64,000 nt of DNA from Cellvibrio sp. pealriver (GCF_001183545.1 NZ_KQ236688.1:4336895-4400894), one strand, 5' to 3'. Positions 23,002-32,092 are shown, numbered from the stretch's first letter. The notes: generated by a model from the letters alone, not told the origin. Numbers and translations: made by a program.

Positions 23002-24645
23002 ATGGTGAATACGCAGGAATCCCATGCAATAAATAATGATCGTCTTGCAAAATTACGCTTGCGTGAGCGGATTGGCTATGGTTTGGGCGATGCCGGATTT
23101 AATTTTTATTGGGCGATTATTGGTTCTTATCTCGTCTTTTTTTATACCGATGTTTTTGGCATTGGTGCCGCTGCCGCAGCGACTATGGTAACGGTGACAA
23201 AAGTTATCGATGCGATTACCGATCCCATCATTGGCGGTATTGCGGACCGCACCAATACGCGTTGGGGAAAATTCCGGCCTTATTTATTGTGGGGTGCCTT
23301 ACCCATGATGGGTGCCGGTGTGCTCACCATGAGCACGCCGGATTTGGACGAGACCGGAAAATTAATTTGGGCCTATGCGACCTACAGTTTATTAATGCTT
23401 TGCTACACCGTGTTGAATATGCCGTACAACTCGTTATCGGCAGTGCTTACCGGCAATGTGCAAGAGCGCAATACACTCAACAGCACGCGCTTCTTTTTTG
23501 CGTATTTCAGCAGCATTATCGTGGGTGCGGCCACGCCGGAACTGGCGGAATATTTTGGCGATGGTGATCGCTACTCGGCCAAAGGTTGGCAATTAACCAT
23601 GGCGGTGTATGCGGTGATTGCATCCTGTTTATTTATCGTCACTTTTTTAACAACGCGCGAGCGCATTCAGCCGGCCGCTCATCAAGAAAAAACCAATCCT
23701 CTGAATGACCTAAAAGATTTATTTGTCTGTCGCCCCTGGATGATTTTATTTGTATTGGCATTGGTATTCATGATCGCCATGACCCTGCGTGGCAGTTCAG
23801 CCGCTTATTATTTCCGTTACTTTGTTGAGCGTCCGGACTTGTTAGGGAATTATATCGGTTTGCAAATGGCAGGTTTGATGGTGGGCGCAATGATGGCATC
23901 GACCGTGACCAAATACATTGATAAACGCAAACTGATGATGTGGTTGATGTGTGTGGTTGCCGTGTTATCGATTGCCTTTACGTTTGTTCCAAAACCGGAT
24001 CGCCATGGTGTGGTGGATATTACCGTTAATGAAGCGGTGCAGTTGGATGCGCAAACATTACTGGGTTCCGCACATGAAGATGGTGACCGCTATCAATGGC
24101 TGCGTCATGACAAAATTTTCTGGATTATTAAAGAGCGCGTACCTCTTGCTGAAACCGGTGCAGGGCTCACGCTTGAAAATGCCAAAGGACAAGTGATCAG
24201 CGTTATTCGCACTCGTGTTAATGGCAGCGAGCAAGACAGTGCGGACTTGCCCGGCGAAATTATATGGATGTTTGCGCTCAATATTTTGATCAGCATTGCG
24301 CTCGGGTTTAAGCCTCCTATTACCTGGGCAATGTATGCCGATGTGGCGGATTACAACGAGTGGAAAAATGGCCGCCGTGCAACGGCTATGACATTTGCGG
24401 CAACGACATTTTCACAAAAAATCGGCAGTGCAGTTGGTTCGGCGCTGATGTTATCAGTGTTGGCGGTGATGGGTTATCAAGCCGGGCAAATGCAAGCCGG
24501 CGCATCGCTCGATAGTATTGTTTATATGCAGACTATTGTGCCGGGAATGTTTGCATTGCTTACCGCGTTGTCGTTGGTGTTTTACAACCTGACAGACAAA
24601 CAAGTTGAAAATATTCAACACGAATTATCGTCTCGAAATAATTAA
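23002..24645 (+). CDS. GPH-family (MelB-like) sugar:cation symporter
   Basis: ATG 23002 has GGAGAG upstream and gives 547 residues. The N-terminal RIGYGLGDAGFNFYWAIIG and DAITDPIIGGIADRTNTRWGKFRPYLLWG are the GPH signature, and 12 membrane helices can be counted. It is longer than typical members (about 450-500) because of a soluble insert of about 88 residues (roughly 331-418) after helix 8. The gene is followed closely by the GH94 phosphorylase, so the likely substrate is cellobionate or another beta-glucoside, imported with H+ or Na+. Confidence 0.88.
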   Translation: MVNTQESHAINNDRLAKLRLRERIGYGLGDAGFNFYWAIIGSYLVFFYTDVFGIGAAAAATMVTVTKVIDAITDPIIGGIADRTNTRWGKFRPYLLWGALPMMGAGVLTMSTPDLDETGKLIWAYATYSLLMLCYTVLNMPYNSLSAVLTGNVQERNTLNSTRFFFAYFSSIIVGAATPELAEYFGDGDRYSAKGWQLTMAVYAVIASCLFIVTFLTTRERIQPAAHQEKTNPLNDLKDLFVCRPWMILFVLALVFMIAMTLRGSSAAYYFRYFVERPDLLGNYIGLQMAGLMVGAMMASTVTKYIDKRKLMMWLMCVVAVLSIAFTFVPKPDRHGVVDITVNEAVQLDAQTLLGSAHEDGDRYQWLRHDKIFWIIKERVPLAETGAGLTLENAKGQVISVIRTRVNGSEQDSADLPGEIIWMFALNILISIALGFKPPITWAMYADVADYNEWKNGRRATAMTFAATTFSQKIGSAVGSALMLSVLAVMGYQAGQMQAGASLDSIVYMQTIVPGMFALLTALSLVFYNLTDKQVENIQHELSSRNN

Positions 24646-24681
24646 TCGTCTCGAAATAATTAATCGTCTCGAAATAATTAA
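24628..24681 (+). repeat. Triplicated 18-bp unit containing the stop codon
   Basis: TCGTCTCGAAATAATTAA occurs three times in perfect tandem. In the transporter frame each unit reads S-S-R-N-N-stop, so the first unit ends the gene and the next two repeat tail and stop. Expansion has therefore been neutral to the protein and lengthened only the spacer before the phosphorylase gene. Confidence 0.95.
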
Positions 24682-24702
24682 TAGGTTATTGGGTTTTTAA
24701 TC

Positions 24703-27063
24703 ATGACTAATTTGCTAAATCCCACTGATACTGGTGATCGCTACGAATTGCACAGCCCCACCGCTATGCCGCGTGCAGCGGGTTTTTTATGGAATCAGCG
24801 GATGATGATCCAATCAACCTGCCGCGGTTATGCGGTTGCGCAATTTATGCAACCCGAACCTGCCAAATATGCGTATGCGCCCAACCTGGAAGCAAAAACA
24901 TTTATGCAGCCAGAGCAGCCCTATTATGCGCATCATCCCGGGCGATTTTTTTATGTCAAAGATGAAGAGACGGGAGAGATTTTTTCAGCGCCTTACGAAC
25001 CGGTGCGCGCAGCGTATGACCGTTACGTATTTTCAGTAGGCAAAAATGATTTGCGCTGGACGCTGCAAACACTCGGCATTGAAATTGAATTAACGCTGTC
25101 TCTGCCTGTGGCAGATGTTGTTGAATTATGGGAAGTGAATGTTATCAATCGCTCCGGGCGTTCGCGCCGTATCAGTGTCTATCCCTATTTTCCGGTGGGA
25201 TATATGTCATGGATGAATCAGTCCGCGGAATATCGCGCTGATGTGGGCGGAATTGTCGCAAGTTGCGTCACGCCCTATCAAAAAGTGGCTGATCACTTTA
25301 AAAATAAATGGTTCAAAGACAAAACGTTTTTCCTGCATGAGCAAACACCAACAGCCTGGGAGGCAAAGCAGGAAAGTTTTGAAGGCGAAGGCGGTTTGCA
25401 TTATCCGTCTGGTTTGCAGCAAGAGTTGCTGTCTTGCGGTGATGCGCGCTATGAAACACCGGCTGCCATTTTGCAATACCGCGAAACATTTTTGCCTGAC
25501 GATAAAAAAACCTACCGTTTTATTTTTGGCCCGGCATTTGATGATGTGGAAATCAGCAAGCTGCGTAATACCTATTTAAGTGAGCATGGCTTTGCCAAAG
25601 CCCGCGCTGAGTATACGGCGTATGTTGCGAGCGGAAGAGGTTGTTTGCACATTGAAACACCGGATGCCGAGCTGAATAATTTTGTCAATAATTGGCTGCC
25701 GCGCCAGGTGTTTTATCACGGTGATGTAAACCGTCTGACAACGGACCCGCAAACGCGCAATTATCTGCAAGACAATACGGGCATGACGTTTATCAAGCCC
25801 GATGTTACGCGCGCGGCGTTTTTACATGCACTCAGCCAGCAGGAAAGTTCAGGCGCAATGCCGGATGGAATTTTATTGGTAGAGGGGGCAGAGCTTAAAT
25901 ACATCAACCAAATTCCTCATACTGATCACTGTGTATGGCTGCCGGTGTGTTTAAAAACCTATCTGGATGAAACCAACGATTACGCGATTTTGGATGAGCT
26001 GGTGGCAGGGCATGATGGTAAAACCCTGAGCGTATTTGAGCGAATCAGCAACGCGATGGATTGGTTGTTGCAGGCGCGCGATTATCGCGGCTTGAGTTTT
26101 ATCGCCCAAGGTGATTGGTGTGATCCCATGAATATGGTGGGATACAAAGGAAAAGGTGTTTCTGGTTGGTTATCTGTCGCAACTGCTTATGCGTTGAATC
26201 TGTGGGCGGAAGTGTGTGAAAAAATATCACGCAAAGATTTGCAGCAAAAATATATCGCAGGTGCGGCAGACATTAATGCTGCTGTGAATAAACATCTGTG
26301 GGATGGCGAATGGTTTGGTCGTGGCATCACAGATGATGATGTAGTGTTCGGGGTCAGCAAAGATAACGAAGGGCGTATTTTTTTAAACCCGCAAAGTTGG
26401 GCGATTCTTGGCGGTGCGGCAAGCGAAGATCAGCGCAAAAAAATGATTGCCGCAGTAGAAGCGCAATTGGAAACACCTTACGGTGTCGCCATGTTGGCTC
26501 CTGCATATACCGCTATGCGCGACGATGTAGGCCGCGTTACCCAGAAGCACCCTGGCTCTGCAGAGAATGGCTCGGTCTACAATCATGCGGCGATTTTTTA
26601 TATCTACAGTTTGTTTACGATTGCAGAAAAAGATCGCGCCTATAAATTATTGCGGCAGATGATTCCGGGGCCAAGTGAAGCTGATTATTTGCAGCGCGGC
26701 CAACTGCCTGTCTATATCCCCAATTATTATCGCGGCGCTTATCATCAGTATCCGCGTACCGCTGGCCGTTCATCGCAGCTATTTAATACCGGGACTGTAT
26801 CCTGGGTGTATCGCTGTTTGGTTGAAGGTGTGTTTGGTTTGCAGGGGGGCACCGAAGGTTTGTGGGTCAATCCGCAATTGCCGTCAGCGTGGCAAGAGGC
26901 GAAAGCGATACGCGAGTTTCGCGGTGCGCGTTTTCATGTGAGCATCAAGCGTGTTGCGATCGATAAGGTGCAGTTGTATTGCGATGGTGAGCTGCTGGAC
27001 GACAATTGTGTGCGCAGTATCAAGGCTGGAAGTGAATACCATCTGGAGGTATTGATCCCCTGA
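24703..27063 (+). CDS. GH94 phosphorylase, probably cellobionic acid phosphorylase
   Basis: A 786-residue cytosolic enzyme with GH94 layout: N-terminal beta-sandwich (about 1-280), helical linker, (alpha/alpha)6 barrel (about 330-715) and a C-terminal beta cap. The GDWCD element near 470-474 is the catalytic-acid position, and [17 protein letters not shown] contributes phosphate and sugar contacts. Such enzymes cleave a beta-glucoside with phosphate. The adjoining gluconokinase and GntR-like regulator fit cellobionate (glucosyl-gluconate), giving glucose-1-phosphate and gluconate, as described for Saccharophagus and Xanthomonas enzymes. Cellobiose or chitobiose specificity is not excluded. 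Confidence 0.85.
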   Translation: MTNLLNPTDTGDRYELHSPTAMPRAAGFLWNQRMMIQSTCRGYAVAQFMQPEPAKYAYAPNLEAKTFMQPEQPYYAHHPGRFFYVKDEETGEIFSAPYEPVRAAYDRYVFSVGKNDLRWTLQTLGIEIELTLSLPVADVVELWEVNVINRSGRSRRISVYPYFPVGYMSWMNQSAEYRADVGGIVASCVTPYQKVADHFKNKWFKDKTFFLHEQTPTAWEAKQESFEGEGGLHYPSGLQQELLSCGDARYETPAAILQYRETFLPDDKKTYRFIFGPAFDDVEISKLRNTYLSEHGFAKARAEYTAYVASGRGCLHIETPDAELNNFVNNWLPRQVFYHGDVNRLTTDPQTRNYLQDNTGMTFIKPDVTRAAFLHALSQQESSGAMPDGILLVEGAELKYINQIPHTDHCVWLPVCLKTYLDETNDYAILDELVAGHDGKTLSVFERISNAMDWLLQARDYRGLSFIAQGDWCDPMNMVGYKGKGVSGWLSVATAYALNLWAEVCEKISRKDLQQKYIAGAADINAAVNKHLWDGEWFGRGITDDDVVFGVSKDNEGRIFLNPQSWAILGGAASEDQRKKMIAAVEAQLETPYGVAMLAPAYTAMRDDVGRVTQKHPGSAENGSVYNHAAIFYIYSLFTIAEKDRAYKLLRQMIPGPSEADYLQRGQLPVYIPNYYRGAYHQYPRTAGRSSQLFNTGTVSWVYRCLVEGVFGLQGGTEGLWVNPQLPSAWQEAKAIREFRGARFHVSIKRVAIDKVQLYCDGELLDDNCVRSIKAGSEYHLEVLIP

Positions 27064-27116
27064 TATTCGGTTGAAGGTTTTTCGTTTGTCCAGTCCTGAA
27101 ATAAGTTGACACTGAT

Positions 27117-27950
27117 TTATCCAAACGCCCGATGCACCTCATCGGGCGTTTTGTATTCTAGGGATAGATGCGGACGACGTTCGTTGTAGATCCGAATCGA
27201 CTCGGCCACCATCACTTTTGCTTCTGCAAGATCCCTGGGTTTCCTTATCAAAAACTCACTTTTCAAAATACCATTCACACGCTCTGCCAGCGCATTTTGA
27301 TAGCAGTCGTAACCATCCGTCATCGAACAATGAACACCGTATTGATAATGCAATTTCTGGTATTGCGCTGAACAATACTGAATACCCCGATCTGAATGGT
27401 GGATGAGCTCATCACCACTGCGTCGCTGCTGTAGTGCTTGTTTATACGCACCGATTACTGACTCAGCCTTCAGATTGTCATGGACGCAATGCCCCACAAT
27501 CTTGCGCGAATAGGCATCGGTCACCAAACTCAAATAGGCCTCGCCCTGATGCACGGGTAAATAGGTAATGTCAGCCACCCAAACATGTTCTGGTCGTTGC
27601 GGAATCACTTGATGTTCACCAGGCTTCAGAAGATTGGGATGTTTGCGAAAGCGATGATGGCTGTGCGTTGTTTTGTGATAAGCCCGCTTGGTGGGAACCA
27701 GCAGGCGATGTTCGCGCAGCAAAGCAAACAGTCGATCTCGCCCCACAACCAATGCGGATTGTTGTAACAAGCGCTGTAGTTTGCGCGTTCCGATGCAGGG
27801 TTGTAATGCACGTTCACGCTGCACCGCATCAAGGAGTATCTGCGTGTGCACTTCTCGTTGTCGCACCCGCTTACATTGTTGATACCAGGCTTGCCGACTG
27901 ATGCCGAGTAGCTGGCAACCACGGACAACGGATAAACCCGCTAACGTTTT
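27117..27950 (-). CDS. IS3-family transposase orfB (DDE integrase)
   Basis: The open frame from the shift site at about 27950 gives 277 residues, beginning KTLAGLSVVRGCQLLGISRQ, a normal OrfB start. Translated alone, GTG 27866 would be the first usable start. The catalytic triad is in VADITYLP, HHSDRGIQY and ALAERVNGILKSEF, followed by YNERRPHLSLEYKTP. Expression probably needs -1 frameshifting at A-AAA (27947-27950) in CGAAAACG, immediately before the orfA stop, yielding the OrfAB transposase. Confidence 0.9.
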   Translation of the reverse strand, partial: KTLAGLSVVRGCQLLGISRQAWYQQCKRVRQREVHTQILLDAVQRERALQPCIGTRKLQRLLQQSALVVGRDRLFALLREHRLLVPTKRAYHKTTHSHHRFRKHPNLLKPGEHQVIPQRPEHVWVADITYLPVHQGEAYLSLVTDAYSRKIVGHCVHDNLKAESVIGAYKQALQQRRSGDELIHHSDRGIQYCSAQYQKLHYQYGVHCSMTDGYDCYQNALAERVNGILKSEFLIRKPRDLAEAKVMVAESIRIYNERRPHLSLEYKTPDEVHRAFG

Positions 27951-28324
27951 CGTTTGGATGATGTTCCGTGCGGCTTTTTTACCACGCTGACTCCATAGTC
28001 GCGCTTGAGTACATCAACCACCGCTTCGAAAAAATCCGCTTTTTGTTGGGTTAGAGCGAGCTGCTGTTCCAGTTCTTTGATGCGCTGTTCTGGCGTTTGA
28101 GGGCGAGGATTATCGGACATGAGGAGGCCTTTTGCTGGTAAACCTAATGACCAATCCAGTTGACCATGCTTGCGCAGCCAACACAAGACTGTAGATCTGC
28201 CTTGTATACCGTAGCGAGACTGGGCTTGTTTATAAGTCATCTCTCCTTTTTCGATTTGATCGACAAGAGCCAATTTAAAGGCGAGAGAGTAATCACGCTG
28301 GGTGCGTTTAATAACGGGATTCAT
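27941..28324 (-). CDS. IS3-family transposase orfA
   Basis: A 127-residue DNA-binding subunit: N-terminal helix-turn-helix of the Tnp_1 type (about 8-60, LAFKLALVDQIEKGEMTYKQA), then a leucine-zipper-like helix (about 78-105, IKELEQQLALTQQKADFF). It ends KRKR-stop, overlapping orfB in the -1 frame. It binds the terminal repeats and is fused to OrfB by frameshifting. Confidence 0.88.
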   Translation of the reverse strand: MNPVIKRTQRDYSLAFKLALVDQIEKGEMTYKQAQSRYGIQGRSTVLCWLRKHGQLDWSLGLPAKGLLMSDNPRPQTPEQRIKELEQQLALTQQKADFFEAVVDVLKRDYGVSVVKKPHGTSSKRKR

Positions 28325-28386
28325 AACACTTTCCTCAGTAGAGAGTAGAAAAGTGTCAACTTTATTCAGGACGAGTCAGTTTGCAT

Positions 28387-28417
28387 AAAAAAGGCGCTTT
28401 TGGAAAGCGCCTTTTTT
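28387..28417. terminator. Bidirectional terminator
   Basis: GGCGCTTT (28393-28400) pairs with AAAGCGCC (28404-28411) around a 3-base loop, flanked by six A on the left and six T on the right, so it works on both strands. It ends the MaoP-like gene and, before the IS arrived, probably the GH94 operon. Confidence 0.9.
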
Positions 28418-28431
28418 ACTGGTGTTGCCGG

Positions 28432-28851
28432 TTATTCCGCTTTTGCAGTTTTAGTGGTTTTCTTGGCTGCTTTTGCTGGCTTGGCTTCATCGGCAGGTTG
28501 TTCAGTGTTGGATTCCGCGGCGGCCTTGGTTTTGGTCGTTTTGGCTTTGGTGGTTTTTGCCGGAGCTGAAGCCTGCCGTGCTTTTACAATTGAGAGGTAT
28601 TTGATCCAGGCCTGTTCGATTGGGCTTTTTGGTGCACTTTGGTTGGATATGACTTTGAGTATATGCAGATCTTCAGGAGTGGGGTCAGAAACTTCATCCA
28701 TGGACAGTGCATTGACCAGTACCCCTTGTTTGCGTATCAATCTGGCCTGGATATCCGTCAGGCCTCCTTTTTCAAAGCCGTCAGGAAAGTTCACGGCATC
28801 CTGGAAGGTTTGTTTCAGATAATGTTCACGCGGCAACATAGGTATCTCCAT
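28432..28851 (-). CDS. maoP: MaoP-like DUF413 protein with Lys/Ala-rich tail
   Basis: Residues about 20-90 (FPDGFEKGGLTDIQARLIRK, then VSDPTPEDLHILKVI and PIEQAWIKYLS) follow the pattern of E. coli MaoP/YifE (DUF413), which organises the Ori macrodomain. The C-terminal 45 residues are low-complexity Lys/Ala/Thr (AKTTKAKTTKTKA and KPAKAAKKTTKTAKA), like the tail of histone H1-like proteins. The E. coli protein lacks such a tail. By inference the tail contributes non-specific DNA binding. The family assignment is from memory of its pattern and should be confirmed. Confidence 0.72.
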   Translation of the reverse strand: MEIPMLPREHYLKQTFQDAVNFPDGFEKGGLTDIQARLIRKQGVLVNALSMDEVSDPTPEDLHILKVISNQSAPKSPIEQAWIKYLSIVKARQASAPAKTTKAKTTKTKAAAESNTEQPADEAKPAKAAKKTTKTAKAE

Positions 28852-28996
28852 TATTAGTATGTGCTCTTTTGGCTACACCGGAAGACACTTCCGGACAAAA
28901 GTCGCTGCCGAAGATAATCTGTTTTCATGACACTGTATAGAGCCAAGCCTGGGCTTTTTGGTGCTTGAAGAAGCAGTTTGGATAAATGTCGGGCAT

Positions 28997-29026
28997 AAAA
29001 AAACCGGCCTGAGCCGGTTTTTTATG
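28997..29026 (-). terminator. Terminator of rpsT
   Basis: AACCGGC (29002-29008) pairs with GCCGGTT (29013-29019) around CTGA. Runs of A on the left and T on the right make it functional on either strand. It is 20 bases after the S20 stop. Confidence 0.88.
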
Positions 29027-29047
29027 TTTGAAGCGATTCAAGGTGGA

Positions 29048-29317
29048 TTAGGCGGTAGCCAGAGCCTTGATTTTTGCATTCAAACGGCTCTTGTGGCGAG
29101 CAGCTTTGTTCTTGTGGATCAGACCTTTGTCAGCGATGCGGTCAATTACCGCAACAGCTGAAACATAAGCAGCTGTTGCCGCTGCTTTGTCGCCAGTAGC
29201 GATAGCTGCCAGCACTTTCTTGAGGTAGGTACGCCCCATAGAGCGCATGCTTGCGTTGTGCTTGCGAGCTTTTTCATTCTGACGCGCGCGTTTTTTGGCT
29301 TGGGGTGTATTTGCCAC
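29048..29317 (-). CDS. rpsT: 30S ribosomal protein S20
   Basis: An 89-residue, strongly basic, all-helical protein beginning [18 protein letters not shown], the classic S20 start, and ending [10 protein letters not shown]. It binds 16S rRNA in the body of the small subunit early in assembly. Length is normal. It is monocistronic between its own terminator and the divergent kinase gene, and GGAGCAC precedes the ATG. Confidence 0.97.
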   Translation of the reverse strand: MANTPQAKKRARQNEKARKHNASMRSMGRTYLKKVLAAIATGDKAAATAAYVSAVAVIDRIADKGLIHKNKAARHKSRLNAKIKALATA

Positions 29318-29535
29318 CTTAGTGCTCCTATTAAATTCTGTAAAAACTGTCTAAAAAAGGGTCGGGATTCAAGGACGCGACATTATGCCGTGTTCGATTT
29401 GTTTGTCAACAAAAGATGCTGGCTTATTTCAATGTCGGAGCCTCCCGTCGCTGTCCTGATCCAGTCCCTCAAGATTGGCTGGCATGTTAGTATTGATGCT
29501 TATAAACGCGCCAAAACTTGGGGGATTTCCGTGTC

Positions 29536-31389
29536 ATGACAGATGACCATCGCATCGCTAAAGGTAATAGCGGTCAGGGTGCTATTCAGGATGATGCAAT
29601 AGACAGCGATAAAACCCGGTTTCGCCCCGGCGACACGATTATCGCTGATGCACCTCAATCGCCTGATCTGACGGTTACCCACTACAGCGCATCCCATAAT
29701 CATTCTGCCGGCTTTGCCCAGGCACGTGAGCTTGTCAAACAGTCCCAAAGTGGTAAAGGTACTCTCCTCAAAAAGCGGTTTTTGTTGGAAGAGGTGCTCG
29801 GGCATGGTGGTATGGGCACTGTTTACAAAGCCAAGGATTTACGCAAAGTCGAAGCGGAAGATCCCGACCCCTATATTGCCACCAAAGTACTGAATCAGGA
29901 TTTTAAAGATCACCCCGATGCTTTTGTCACATTGCAACAGGAGACTGCAAAGTCCCAAACGCTTGCGCACCCTAATATTGTGACTGTCCATGATTTTGAC
30001 CGCGATGGCGACATTCTGTTTATGACGATGGAGTTGCTTGAAGGTAAGCCGCTCGATCAATTAATCAAAGCACATCGGCGCACAGGTTTGCCCAAAGAGC
30101 AGGTGTGGAAAATTACGCGCGATCTTTGCGCTGCGCTTGCGTATGCGCACCAACGCCAATTAATTCATGCCGATTTCAAGCCGGGCAATATTTTTGTTAA
30201 TAACGACGGTCATGCCAAGGTGCTGGATTTTGGTATTGCGCGTGCTGCCAACCGCGAAGCGCAAAAGCACCGGTTCGACGCAGGGCAGTTGGGCGCGTTG
30301 ACCCCGGCGTATGCCACTGTCGAAATGGTAAAAGACGAGCCGCTCGGTTTTAGCGATGATGTGTATGCACTGGCGTGTGTGGTATACGAAATGTTGGCGG
30401 GCCAGCACCCTTATAATCAGCGTTCTGCCTTTGAGGCGCAGCAGCAAAAATTATCCGCCAAACGTTTGGATAACCTGAGTGCGCGTGAATGGAAGGCGTT
30501 GCATCGCGCGCTCGCATTGGATAAATCCGCGCGCACGTCCAGCATCGCGCAATTTGCGGATGAATTATTTCCCAAGCGCAGCCCGGTGGTGTTGACGGCG
30601 GCGTTGGGGCTTGCTGTTGTTTCATTGGTGGGCGCGGGGTGGTTTGGATACAGCCAGCATCAAGCCAAGCAGCAAGTACAAAAAACGGTGCAGCAAAAAA
30701 TAACGGCTGCGCAATTATGTTTTGCCCAAAGTGATTTTTCCTGTGCGATTGAGCAGGCATTGGTAGCGGTCAATCTTGATTCTGCGAACAATGTTGCCGC
30801 GCAGTTATTGCAGGCCGCGCAAGTCGCGCAAACGGCGCGTGAACAAGAGTCCCGCTTGCAAGAGTTGCTTGTACAGGCGCAGGAATGTGTTGCAAAACAA
30901 GATTTGGATTGTGCCGTTTTATTTGCGGATAAATTGCGTGAGGCCGATGCTGATTATCCAGCACTGCAATTGCTTGACCAGCAGATCCATTCTGCGCGTG
31001 TCCAAGGCGAACAAGCTGCAGCGGCGCAACAAGAGATGATTAACCAACAATTGGCAGTCGCGCAAAATTGTTTGATAAAAAATGATTACGCGTGTGTGCA
31101 GGAGCAGGCATCGGCAATTTTGGTGCTGGAGCCTGCCAATGCCCAGGCGATAGAAATACGGCAGCAGGCCAATTTGGCGCAACAACAGCAAAAAGAAATT
31201 GCGGTAAAGGTCGATAAGTTGCTTGCCGATGCCAATAATTGCATGACCAAAAAAAATTATTCCTGTGCAATAGCCAAAGCCGAATCAGCCATGGAGTTGG
31301 ATGCAGGCAATAAACAGGCTGAAGCGCTCAGGGTGCGTGCAATGGACACCCAGCGTAAATTGAAAGAAACCGGTTTTACTATCAAATAA
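29536..31389 (+). CDS. Membrane Ser/Thr protein kinase with periplasmic CX7C repeats
   Basis: ATG 29536 (GGGGG upstream) gives 617 residues. The kinase domain (about 80-340) has glycine loop GHGGMGTVYKA (about 90), Lys in ATKVL, catalytic loop HADFKPGN (instead of HRDLKPEN) and DFG. One membrane helix (about 352-374) leads to a periplasmic part with four TPR-like repeats, each holding CX7C (CFAQSDFSC, CVAKQDLDC, CLIKNDYAC, CMTKKNYSC) and followed by an Ala/Leu-rich helix. The Cys pairs probably form disulfides. It is PknB-like in layout, but the sensor is unlike PASTA. A secreted-protein gene follows 22 bases on. Substrates unknown. Confidence 0.88.
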   Translation: MTDDHRIAKGNSGQGAIQDDAIDSDKTRFRPGDTIIADAPQSPDLTVTHYSASHNHSAGFAQARELVKQSQSGKGTLLKKRFLLEEVLGHGGMGTVYKAKDLRKVEAEDPDPYIATKVLNQDFKDHPDAFVTLQQETAKSQTLAHPNIVTVHDFDRDGDILFMTMELLEGKPLDQLIKAHRRTGLPKEQVWKITRDLCAALAYAHQRQLIHADFKPGNIFVNNDGHAKVLDFGIARAANREAQKHRFDAGQLGALTPAYATVEMVKDEPLGFSDDVYALACVVYEMLAGQHPYNQRSAFEAQQQKLSAKRLDNLSAREWKALHRALALDKSARTSSIAQFADELFPKRSPVVLTAALGLAVVSLVGAGWFGYSQHQAKQQVQKTVQQKITAAQLCFAQSDFSCAIEQALVAVNLDSANNVAAQLLQAAQVAQTAREQESRLQELLVQAQECVAKQDLDCAVLFADKLREADADYPALQLLDQQIHSARVQGEQAAAAQQEMINQQLAVAQNCLIKNDYACVQEQASAILVLEPANAQAIEIRQQANLAQQQQKEIAVKVDKLLADANNCMTKKNYSCAIAKAESAMELDAGNKQAEALRVRAMDTQRKLKETGFTIK

Positions 31390-31411
31390 TTGTATGCAGC
31401 AAGGTGGCTTT

Positions 31412-32092
31412 ATGAAATCCAAATGTCTGGTTTTGCTCTTATCCCTCGCTATGGCTTATCCGTCCTACGGATTTGATTTGAAAGATCTAAAAAATAATAT
31501 TGATCGTTCACACAAGTGTAAAAGTGATGATCAAGGGTGCAAAAATCGCGAGCGTTTAAAAGCGGTGGCACGAGTGGCGGTTGTAGCAGCTGCGGTAACA
31601 TTAATTACCAAGATGGCGATCAAACACCGCTCCGAACGTATTGCTCGCGAAGAGCAGGTAGCCGATGAATACAAAACCCAAAATAGCAGTTTACCTGCTG
31701 AACCCATAGCGACTGAGTACATCACCAAAACATTGCCGGGTAATGTGGTGGAGCCTGGCAGTGAAGTGATTATTCAGTCGGATATTGTTGTGGTGCCGGG
31801 TACCAAACAGAAAACGGCATTGATAGAAGAGCGCATTGCGATTTACGACAATGAAGATAACACCAAAGAATTAAAAAATTTCACCAAACCGGTAAATGGA
31901 AAAACCAAAAAAGGTGGACGTTACCAAAATGAATTTTCATTTACGTTGCCCGAAGGTTTGCCGCAAGGTGTGTATCCGATCAAAACCGAGCTGTTGTTAA
32001 ATGGCAAAGTAGTGGATACATCGGATACGGATATCCAACTCGTTCTGCAAGTCAATAATGTGGGTGAGATACAGCTGCTAGCGATGAATTAA
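31412..32092 (+). CDS. Exported protein partnered with the kinase
   Basis: ATG 31412 (AAGGTGG upstream) gives 226 residues. A signal peptide ends near SYG-FD. The next segment has two Cys (HKCKSDDQGCK), a hydrophobic helix (about 52-66, VAVVAAAVTLITKMA) and a basic stretch. The C-terminal half (about 100-226) is beta-rich, like an Ig-type fold (SEVIIQSDIVVVPG, QGVYPIKTELLLNGK). I recognise no family. It lies 22 bases behind the kinase gene and before a shared terminator, so it is probably expressed with the kinase and may interact with its periplasmic repeats. Confidence 0.7.
   Translation: MKSKCLVLLLSLAMAYPSYGFDLKDLKNNIDRSHKCKSDDQGCKNRERLKAVARVAVVAAAVTLITKMAIKHRSERIAREEQVADEYKTQNSSLPAEPIATEYITKTLPGNVVEPGSEVIIQSDIVVVPGTKQKTALIEERIAIYDNEDNTKELKNFTKPVNGKTKKGGRYQNEFSFTLPEGLPQGVYPIKTELLLNGKVVDTSDTDIQLVLQVNNVGEIQLLAMN

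Larger units (their letters stand above)
27093..28372 (-). mobile_element. IS3-family insertion sequence, complete
   Basis: About 1280 bp, bounded by imperfect 21-bp inverted repeats (27093-27113 and 28352-28372; 19 of 21 match, core GTTGACACT). It carries overlapping orfA and orfB on the minus strand in the -1 relation usual for IS3. All three DDE residues are visible, so it could be active. I find no clear target duplication. It lies between the GH94 stop codon and the MaoP-like gene and interrupts neither. Confidence 0.9.

Noticed and set aside
27626..27928. Additional open frame inside the IS element
   Set aside because: It is a shadow of orfB, which has the DDE residues in another frame.
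27085..28380. Target-site duplication of the IS3 element
   Set aside because: No identical 3-4 bp lies directly outside the two inverted repeats; the GTTTG seen on both sides is at unequal distances.
29470..29535. Sigma-54 promoter before the Ser/Thr kinase gene (TTGGCTGGCATG...)
   Set aside because: The spacing of GG to the downstream element is 12 rather than 10 bases and no GC is present.
30350..30760. Pro/His-rich minus-strand frame inside the kinase gene
   Set aside because: Composition is that of a shadow frame and the kinase frame is certain.
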